From NCBI GenBank assembly GCA_031269485.1, contig JAISZC010000035.1:1-37792 (forward strand): a stretch of DNA of 37,792 nt. The letters run 5' to 3'. The notes beneath the pieces were generated by a model. That model was not told where the DNA came from. It saw nothing but the letters and a program-made list of their open reading frames with translations, and searched no databases. Below are positions 32,177 through 37,792 of this stretch, one piece after another; positions within the stretch are counted from its first letter, which is position 1, and every line of letters begins with the position of its first letter. This DNA is from Deltaproteobacteria bacterium (GTDB lineage: Bacteria > Desulfobacterota > Desulfarculia > Adiutricales > Adiutricaceae). A program made the translations under genes and the position numbers.

Positions 32177-32397
32177 ATGAAAGAAATGCTAATCAGGATA
32201 GACGAGTTTGAAGAGATTTGTAGAGACGATTATCTCTGTACAACTAAGGCTCAGCTTATCTACTAGCTTATTAAATACAAAAAAATCATATTATATGTCT
32301 AAAACACGTCGTTTCGGCAAATCGCTTCTGGTCAGCACCATTGAAGCCGTCCTGCAGTGGCATCGAGAACTCTTTAAAGGTCTTTGAATCGAATAAA
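32177..32397 (+). pseudogene. Relic of an AAA-ATPase-like protein (PF09820 / DUF1703 type)
   Basis: From the ATG at 32177 the frame reads IDEFEEICRDDYLCTTKAQLIY, then stop, LIKYKKIILYV, stop. After a frameshift it reads SKTRRFGKSLLVSTIEAVLQ and HRELFKGL. This is the N-terminal signature of the AAA-ATPase-like family: the YVDKT-type segment, then the RPRRFGKSLL Walker A, then LFKGL. The family's C-terminal PD-(D/E)XK nuclease domain is absent. Two in-frame stops and one frameshift show that it is dead. The DNA is AT-rich like other relics in the window. Function of the intact family is not established. Confidence 0.72.
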
Positions 32398-32907
32398 CAT
32401 ATATAAATTTCTCTCGATGAATTTAAAAATACCTGCCATTTGAGGCAATGGCCTCCGATTTACGCCAAAAAGTTTCAAGGGGCCGGCTCACGAATTTGGA
32501 AGACGGCCCTGATGGTCAACGGACGGAGTCCTGATTTTTTTCGATGAAGCCAAAAATTTTGTCCGAGACGCCCGACGGATGCGGTGACCTGAAGCCGCTC
32601 GCGGCCCAAAGACAATAGCCCAGAGACCGGCCCTGACGCTCGCGCCGGGCAACTTTTTTTGCCAGGCCCGCGGGGTCCTCCGGCTTGCCGCGCCCGCGAG
32701 GTCAGATCATTAAGAACGCCAGGCTTGCGACCCGGCTCAGGCCCGGGCCGACGGCGGCCAGGGCGGACGAAAAACGGCCGCCGACGGAGAGAACGGAAGA
32801 TTTCGGCTTCTCCCCAAGCGCCCGGACGAAACAGGCTTGGGCGCCCGGCGGCCCGCCGCCGTCTTGGCGCCCGCGCCGCCACGCAATTTTGCCGCTCAGG
32901 AGAGGCG
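32398..32907. other. Leader region upstream of tyrS
   Basis: 32398-32470 is AT-rich tail of the relic island. 32475-32907 is GC-rich with open frames on both strands but no domain. A promoter for the tyrS unit must lie here; I cannot place it with confidence. There are no T-box landmarks. Confidence 0.45.
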
Positions 32908-34203
32908 ATGCCCCGTTTGAACACCTACAAGACGCTGCTGGAACGCGGATTCGTGTATCAAGCCACTGACGAGGCGGCCATAACCGCGCTCTTCGATCAA
33001 GAGGAGGTCGTCGGCTACATCGGCTTTGACGTCACCGCCGACTCCCTTCATGTCGGCCATCTGCTGCCGCTGATGGCCTTGTCCTGGATGGACCGCACCG
33101 GCCATCGGCCCGTCGCCCTCATCGGCGGCGGCACCTCCATGGTCGGCGACCCCAGCGGGCGCGCCGACGCCCGCAAGCTGATGACCGTCGAAACCGTCGC
33201 CGCCAATTTCGCCGGCGTCAAGCCTCAGGCCGCGCGCTTTCTGAGCCTGGCCGACGGCCGGGCGCAGCTGCTGGACAACAGCGAATGGCTGCTGAACCTC
33301 AACTACGTCAGCTTTTTGCGGGACATCGGCCGTCATTTTTCCGTCAACCGCATGCTCGCCGCAGACTGCTACAAGTCAAGGCTGGAAACCGGCCTTTCGT
33401 TTCTTGAGTTCAATTACATGATCATGCAGGCCTACGACTTTCTGGTGCTCCACCAGACCAGGGGCTGCAAGCTCCAGTTGGGCGGCCAAGATCAGTGGGG
33501 CAACATCGTCGCCGGCGTCGAGCTCATCCGCCGGTCCGCCGGCGGCGAAGCCGCAGGCTTGACCATGCCTTTGCTTTTGGACCCCCGCACGGGGGAAAAG
33601 TTCGGCAAGACCAACGCCGGGGCCGTCTGGCTCAGCGCGGCCAAGACCTCGGTCTACGATTTTTATCAATTTTGGCGCAACGTCGACGATCAGGAGACGG
33701 GACGCCTGCTGGCCCTGTTCACCTACCTCCCCTTGGAGGAGTGCCGCCGTCTGGCCGTCAGCCCAGGCCAGCTCATCAACCGGGCCAAGGAAATCCTGGC
33801 CTACGAGGTCACCGCCGCCTGCCACGGACCTCAGGCCGCCGCGGAGGCCTACGCCGCCTCCGTCAAATCCTTCGGCGCGGCCGATCCCGCCGGCGAGGTG
33901 GCGACCTCCTCTCAGCTGGCCGCCTTGACCGTCGCCGGCCGGGCAGCCGTCCTCCCGACCGCGTCCATCGCGCGCGCCGAGCTCGAAGGGGCCGATCTGG
34001 CCCAGCTGTTCGTGCTGGCGGGCTTGGCCGCCTCCAAGGGCGAGGCCCGACGCCTGATCCGCCAAGGCGGGGCCTACGCCGACGAGCGGCCGGTCAGCCC
34101 GTCGGAGGAGAACGCCCCGGTGCGGGAGGCGCAATGGTTCGCGGCCGGGCGCGTGGTGCTGCGGGCCGGCAAGAAGCGGCACAAAGCCGTCGAGGTGGTT
34201 TGA
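32908..34203 (+). CDS. tyrS: Tyrosyl-tRNA synthetase
   Basis: The product (431 aa) attaches tyrosine to tRNA-Tyr. It is a class I synthetase of the bacterial TyrRS (TyrS) type: GFDVTADSLHVGHLLPLM carries the HIGH-type motif (HVGH), NYMIMQAYDFLVL and LGGQDQWGNIVAG form the tyrosine pocket, and KFGKTN replaces KMSKS, as is normal for this enzyme. An S4 RNA-binding domain closes the protein (ARRLIRQGGAYADE). The ATG at 32908 follows AGGAGAGG closely and matches the family start (LLERGFVYQATDE); the frame upstream to 32659 is non-conserved. The NUDIX gene starts two bases after its stop. Confidence 0.97.
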   Translation: MPRLNTYKTLLERGFVYQATDEAAITALFDQEEVVGYIGFDVTADSLHVGHLLPLMALSWMDRTGHRPVALIGGGTSMVGDPSGRADARKLMTVETVAANFAGVKPQAARFLSLADGRAQLLDNSEWLLNLNYVSFLRDIGRHFSVNRMLAADCYKSRLETGLSFLEFNYMIMQAYDFLVLHQTRGCKLQLGGQDQWGNIVAGVELIRRSAGGEAAGLTMPLLLDPRTGEKFGKTNAGAVWLSAAKTSVYDFYQFWRNVDDQETGRLLALFTYLPLEECRRLAVSPGQLINRAKEILAYEVTAACHGPQAAAEAYAASVKSFGAADPAGEVATSSQLAALTVAGRAAVLPTASIARAELEGADLAQLFVLAGLAASKGEARRLIRQGGAYADERPVSPSEENAPVREAQWFAAGRVVLRAGKKRHKAVEVV

Positions 34204-34205
34204 CC

Positions 34206-34760
34206 ATGGCCCAAGTCAAGCTCTGGGAGCATTTGGGAGACAGTCCGGTCCTGCAAACGCCGGTCTTCGAGGTGCTCCGGCGCCGTTGCCGCTCGCCCAA
34301 GGACGGCCTGGAAAAGAATTTTTCGTGCCTGGCCGCGCCGGACTGGGTCAACGTCCTGCCGCTGACCGACGACGGGCGGGCGGTGCTGGTCCGCCAATAC
34401 CGCCACGGCTCCCGGCGGCTGAGCTTGGAGCTGCCCGGCGGCGTGGTCGAGCCTGGCCAGTCGCCGGAAGAGACGGCCCGACGCGAGCTGATGGAGGAGA
34501 CCGGCTGGTCGGCGGCCGACTTTCGGCTCCTGTGCAGCCTCAACCCGAATCCGGCGCTCTTCGGCAACGCCATCCACACCTTCGTGGCCCGAGGCGCCCG
34601 CCCGGCCGGCGCGACCTGCTTCGACGAAAACGAGGATCTCGAGCTCGAGCTGGTCCCGGAAGAGCGGCTGGCCGACTTGATCACGGAGGGCCTCATCGAT
34701 CACGCCCTGATGGTCGCGGCCATCGGCCGCCATCTGCTCGACGGCCGCCGGCCGGCCTGA
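34206..34760 (+). CDS. NUDIX hydrolase, ADP-ribose pyrophosphatase-like
   Basis: The product (184 aa) contains a full NUDIX box (GVVEPGQSPEETARRELMEE then TGW), with the RE and EE residues that bind Mg2+. Upstream, VLVRQYRHGSRRLSLELPGG is typical of ADP-ribose or nucleoside-diphosphate-sugar pyrophosphatases, so a housekeeping role in clearing such metabolites is likely, but the substrate cannot be read from the sequence. The ATG at 34206 is two bases after the tyrS stop, with GAGGTGG overlapping the end of tyrS, so the two genes are co-transcribed and probably coupled. Upstream in-frame extensions lie inside tyrS. Confidence 0.9.
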   Translation: MAQVKLWEHLGDSPVLQTPVFEVLRRRCRSPKDGLEKNFSCLAAPDWVNVLPLTDDGRAVLVRQYRHGSRRLSLELPGGVVEPGQSPEETARRELMEETGWSAADFRLLCSLNPNPALFGNAIHTFVARGARPAGATCFDENEDLELELVPEERLADLITEGLIDHALMVAAIGRHLLDGRRPA

Positions 34761-34877
34761 GACGGCCGGACGCCTCGGCGCCATCGCCTTTTCGCCGCCA
34801 AGCCTCGAACAACCTCAGGCTTGCGGAACACTTCGCGCCCTCGACTCAAGCCGCGGGGGCCTTGCAGAGGATTTTTC

Positions 34878-35486
34878 ATGAAAACCAAGCTGATCGGCCT
34901 TCTTCTGATCGCCCTGATGACGCTCGCGCTCGCCGGCTGCACCTCGGCCAAGCGTCTGGTGGCGGAATTCAGGCCCCAAGGCGGCGCTCCGCTGACGCCG
35001 GCCACGGTGCAGCTGCTGGTGCAGGATTTGCGTCCCGGCGGCCAGTTCGTCGGCCCGGAGGCCCTTTCGCGCGACCTTTTTCGAGAAAGCCAGGGCGGCC
35101 AAGTCGATCTGACCACCGCCTTCCCGACCGGCGCGACCGTTTCGCTGAGCCACCTGACGGTTCCGGTCATGGTCTACGAGGCCGTCAAGGCCAAGCTGGG
35201 GGGCATGGGCGTCGCGGGGCAGCCCGACACCGCCGGCGCCAAGGCCCGAGTGACGATCATCGTCAAGGAGCTGTCGATCGACGTGGTCGGCTCGGATCTG
35301 CTGAGCCGGGTTTCTCTGGAGGCCGTCATCGATCGGCCCGGCCTCAACTTGGTCCACCGCAGCAACAGCTTCGCCGAGAGCTCCAAGCTCAAGCTGCTGG
35401 GCGACATGGGCGGCTCGGAAATTTTGGGCGACGCCCTGACGAGGGCCATCAATTCGCTTGATTTTTCCGGCCTCAACAACTTTTGA
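34878..35486 (+). CDS. Lipoprotein of unknown function (YajG-like)
   Basis: The product (202 aa) starts with a lipoprotein signal (MKTKLIGLLLIALMTLALAG followed by C), so it is anchored in a membrane by Cys21. The ATG at 34878 follows AGAGG by 7 bases. The rest is a mixed alpha/beta domain with Val-rich strands (ARVTIIVKELSIDVVG) and a C-terminal segment resembling YajG-type lipoproteins, in which a short ordered domain ends in a helix (GDALTRAINSLD). That likeness is weak. It follows the NUDIX gene by about 115 bp. Confidence 0.78.
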   Translation: MKTKLIGLLLIALMTLALAGCTSAKRLVAEFRPQGGAPLTPATVQLLVQDLRPGGQFVGPEALSRDLFRESQGGQVDLTTAFPTGATVSLSHLTVPVMVYEAVKAKLGGMGVAGQPDTAGAKARVTIIVKELSIDVVGSDLLSRVSLEAVIDRPGLNLVHRSNSFAESSKLKLLGDMGGSEILGDALTRAINSLDFSGLNNF

Positions 35487-35576
35487 GCCTCAAGTTTTGA
35501 GCCGCAAAACCCCCGGCGCCCGCGGCGCGGCCAAAGGTCGACTCCTCAGAGAGCCTGATCTTCGGCCGCTTTTTAT

Positions 35577-35637
35577 CCGGAGGCCGCTTGCCTCCGGCGG
35601 CTCTTTCTCCGGAAGCTTTTCCTCCGGAAGCTTTTTC
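35577..35637 (+). terminator. Hairpin and direct repeats between lipoprotein gene and RNase J
   Basis: CCGGAGGC pairs with GCCTCCGG (35577-35597). Two copies of CTCCGGAAGCTTTTC (35607-35621 and 35622-35637) follow, each ending in T runs. The array may terminate the tyrS-NUDIX-lipoprotein unit. Confidence 0.45.
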
Positions 35638-35738
35638 TCTCTGAACCTTTTAAGGCCAGTTCGGCCGCGCGCCAGCGGACGTACCCCGCCGCCGGCCGCC
35701 CGGAGGGCGGCCGGCCAACGGCCAAGGAGCTCTCGCCA

Positions 35739-37517
35739 GTGACCTCAACCCCCTATCTCGACGGCCCCGCGCCCGCGGAACCGCCGGCCAACTTTCGCCC
35801 GGCGGGGGAACTGCCCTTGGAAGTGGTCCCCTTGGGGGGCTTGGGCGAAATCGGCCTGAACTGCATGGCGCTGTCCTATGATCAGGACGTGGTGGTGGTG
35901 GACGCGGGGCTGATGTTCCCCGAGGCCGGCCAGCCGGGGGTCGAGCTCATCATCCCCGACTTCTCCTATCTGATCTCCCGCCGCGACCAAATCCGCGGCG
36001 TGGTGCTCACGCACGGGCACGAGGACCACATCGGAGCTCTGGCCTATCTTTTGAAGGAGATTGACGCGCCGGTCTTCGGCACGCGCCTGACGCTGGCCTT
36101 GGCCAAAGAGCGCCTTGACGAGTGCCAAATCGCCGACCCCCGTCTCGTCGAGATCAAAGCCGGCCAAACCCTGGCCCTGGGCCAGTTCCAGCTGGAGTTC
36201 ATCGCCGTCGATCATTCCATCCTCGACGGCGTGGCCCTGGCGGCGACCACGCCGGCCGCCACCTTGGTGCACACCGGAGACTGCAAAATCGACCTCGGCG
36301 CCCCCGAAGGAGAGCGCACGGACCTTTTCGCCTTCGCCCGCTACGGCGCGGCGGGGGTGACGTGCCTGATGTCGGACTCGACCAACGCCGACGTGCCTGG
36401 CACGGGCCTGACCGAGGCCGAGGTGGGCCTGACGCTGACGGACATTTTCCGCGAGGCCGAAGGGCGGGTCGTGCTGGCCTGCTTCGCCTCGAGCCTCTCG
36501 CGGCTGAGGCAGGCGGCCCGGGCGGCCAAGGCGTCCGGCCGCAAGCTGCTCTTCGACGGCCGCAGCATGATCGGCAACGTGGCCCTGGCCCGCGAGCTGG
36601 GATATTTGGAGCTGTCGGCCGACGACATGGTCGACGCCCAGCAGGCCCAGGCCCTCGACGACCGCCAAGTGGCCGCCGTCGTCACCGGCAGCCAGGGCGA
36701 GCCCCTGTCGGCTCTGGCCCGCATGGCCAACGGCGAGCACAAGCACATCACCGTCCAGCCCGGTGACACCATCATTTTTTCGGCGCGCGTCATACCCGGC
36801 AACGAGCGGGCCATCGCCAACCTCGTCAACCTCTTTCACGGCCTGGGCGCCAAGGTGGTCGACAACCGCTACAGGCGCGTCCACGCCTCCGGCCACGGCC
36901 AAGCCGAGGAGCTCAAGCTCTTGCTCAGCCTCGCCCGGCCGCGATGGTTCGCGCCCATCCACGGCGAGCCCCGGCAGCTGGCCGCCCACGCCGAGCTGGC
37001 CAAGAGCCTGGGGATGGCGGCGGACCACGTCAAAATCCTCACCAACGGACGCCGGCTCTCGCTGTGGCCCGACGGCCGCGCCGAACTGGGGCCGCTGGAG
37101 CGCACCGGTCGGCTCCTGGTCGACGGCAACCGCCTGGGCCGCTACGAAGATCCCGTCATCAGGCGCCGTCTGCGTCTGGCCGAAAGCGGGCTGGTCTACG
37201 TCGTGGCGGTTCTCGACTCCGAAACTTTGGCCCCGCTCGCCCCCCTCCGCGTCAACATCCACGGGGTGCTCTACGAAGACGAGCCGGATCTGACGCTGGA
37301 GGCGGCCTTGACCGCCTCCGAGACCTTGGAGGCCTGGCGCCGGAGCCGCGGGCCCGGCCCGGCCTCCCCCGCGGAGCTCAACGAGCTCAACGAGGCCCTC
37401 AGGCGCGAGACGCGCACCTTTTTCCGACGCTCCATCAACCGCCGTCCGCTGGTCTGGCCGGAAATCGTCCTGGCCGGCCAGCCGGCCGCGACGGAGGACG
37501 CGGAACCCAAGGCCTGA
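35739..37517 (+). CDS. rnj: Ribonuclease J
   Basis: The product (592 aa) is a metallo-beta-lactamase/beta-CASP ribonuclease that degrades and processes RNA with endo- and 5'-exonuclease activity. The metal site motif THGHEDHIGA (about 90-99), the later HTGDCKID and SDSTNAD, the beta-CASP segment TGSQGEPLSALARMA, FSARVIPGNERA, and VHASGHGQAEELKLLLSLA with PIHGEPRQL are all diagnostic. The C-terminal domain includes the long helix ending RRETRTFFRRSINRRPLVWP. The start is GTG at 35739 with AAGGAG 8 bases upstream; the first 25 residues are a Pro-rich extension before the family's PLEVVPLGGLGEIG. In deltaproteobacteria RNase J commonly complements RNase E/G pathways. Confidence 0.95.
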   Translation: MTSTPYLDGPAPAEPPANFRPAGELPLEVVPLGGLGEIGLNCMALSYDQDVVVVDAGLMFPEAGQPGVELIIPDFSYLISRRDQIRGVVLTHGHEDHIGALAYLLKEIDAPVFGTRLTLALAKERLDECQIADPRLVEIKAGQTLALGQFQLEFIAVDHSILDGVALAATTPAATLVHTGDCKIDLGAPEGERTDLFAFARYGAAGVTCLMSDSTNADVPGTGLTEAEVGLTLTDIFREAEGRVVLACFASSLSRLRQAARAAKASGRKLLFDGRSMIGNVALARELGYLELSADDMVDAQQAQALDDRQVAAVVTGSQGEPLSALARMANGEHKHITVQPGDTIIFSARVIPGNERAIANLVNLFHGLGAKVVDNRYRRVHASGHGQAEELKLLLSLARPRWFAPIHGEPRQLAAHAELAKSLGMAADHVKILTNGRRLSLWPDGRAELGPLERTGRLLVDGNRLGRYEDPVIRRRLRLAESGLVYVVAVLDSETLAPLAPLRVNIHGVLYEDEPDLTLEAALTASETLEAWRRSRGPGPASPAELNELNEALRRETRTFFRRSINRRPLVWPEIVLAGQPAATEDAEPKA

Positions 37518-37691
37518 GGCCGGCGCTCCGCAAGGCTTGAGGCCGACGCCCGAAACTTCGGCTTTTCGCGCCCTTGACGCCCGGGGAGCCGCCAGCAGAC
37601 CGTCGCCTCCCGAGGGCCGCCCGGGACTCGGCAAGGTCCTCGCGGCCGGCGAAGGCCGCCCCTGGGCCCTTCGAGGGTTGGAACAGTTCTC
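37518..37691. other. GC-rich spacer after RNase J
   Basis: About 170 bp with no gene or terminator I can support. The composition drops abruptly at about 37680 where the IS607-type element begins. Confidence 0.4.
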
Positions 37692-37720
37692 TTGACATCT
37701 ATCCATACCTAGTGCAATAA
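37692..37720 (+). promoter_or_regulatory. Promoter of the IS607-type gene
   Basis: A perfect -35 TTGACA (37692-37697) and CAATAA (37715-37720) lie 17 bases apart, just upstream of the ATG at 37729. The -10 is weak; AATAAT one base further is an alternative. The start of transcription would fall within a few bases of the ATG, giving a very short or leaderless transcript. Confidence 0.4.
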
Positions 37721-37728
37721 TATCCATT

Positions 37729-37792
37729 ATGGGTACTATTGTTGCCATAGGCGAAGCTGCAAAAGCATTGGGTGTTTCCATTACTACGCTTC
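37729..37792 (+). CDS. IS607-family serine recombinase (TnpA), 5' end only
   Basis: The 21 codons visible read MGTIVAIGEAAKALGVSITT and then L at the window edge. IGEAAKALGVSxTTLRRWE is the MerR-like helix-turn-helix that begins IS607-type transposases and related serine recombinases. The recombinase domain and any accompanying tnpB lie outside the window. The DNA is AT-richer than the preceding gene. MerR-like regulators share the same opening, but the GEAAKALGVS wording is most typical of IS607. Confidence 0.72.
   Translation, partial: MGTIVAIGEAAKALGVSITTL

Noticed and set aside
35745-37781. 678-codon minus-strand frame opposite RNase J
   Set aside because: It is a GC-rich antisense shadow of a clearly identified gene.

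Overview
This window looks like part of a bacterial chromosome with a GC-rich gene complement (third codon positions mostly G or C). AT-rich, gene-poor islands interrupt it at about 1-950, 4880-5065, 7080-7950, 8810-10474, 17880-18930, 24330-25210, 29290-29420, 31100-31200 and 31810-32440. The gene set is that of a Gram-negative, probably deltaproteobacterial (Desulfobacterota-like) organism: pilC next to a PilS-like kinase, split glyQ/glyS, Nif3 plus a C4 zinc-ribbon coiled-coil protein, coaX, larE, RNase J and lipoproteins. That placement is inferred from gene content only. The AT islands with broken genes resemble a genome in ongoing decay or one loaded with old mobile elements, as in some host-associated lineages.

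Layout. 1-400 holds a coiled-coil gene fragment. 1176-2666 holds a lipoprotein NlpC/P60-LysM hydrolase with its own promoter and terminator. 2856-6476 (minus) holds a PilS-like kinase and PilC, separated by a decayed helicase fragment. 6703-6948 holds a CAU tRNA. 6950-8938 is an AT-rich and mixed gene-poor zone. 8939-10474 is a very AT-rich solitary DNA methyltransferase ending against the GC-rich nif3-like/zinc-ribbon/NlpC-like/glyQ/glyS run (10610-17799). 17800-19045 is a decayed island. 19046-21877 (minus) is holA-coaX-ldcA. 22427-24049 is def-fmt. 24050-25213 contains a TnpB remnant. 25246-27689 is a PQ-loop-like membrane protein gene, then mnmA and larE. 27933-30522 (minus) holds an AGCS symporter, a periplasmic cyclophilin and tRNA-Pro. 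30523-32907 is mostly non-coding, with an AAA-ATPase relic. 32908-37517 is tyrS, a NUDIX hydrolase gene, a lipoprotein gene and RNase J. The first codons of an IS607-type gene are cut off by the window end.

Functionally most intact genes are housekeeping: translation (glyQS, tyrS, def, fmt, mnmA, two tRNAs), replication (holA), CoA synthesis (coaX), RNA decay (rnj) and cell-wall turnover (two NlpC/P60-type proteins and LD-carboxypeptidase). I found no intact undescribed multi-gene defence or mobile system. The most interesting signals are the pattern of gene relics confined to AT islands, a dispersed repeat of about 37 bp shared by two islands, within-gene composition switches in glyQ and the AGCS gene, several long perfect hairpins without assigned function, and an orphan promoter in front of a GC-rich stretch with no convincing gene.
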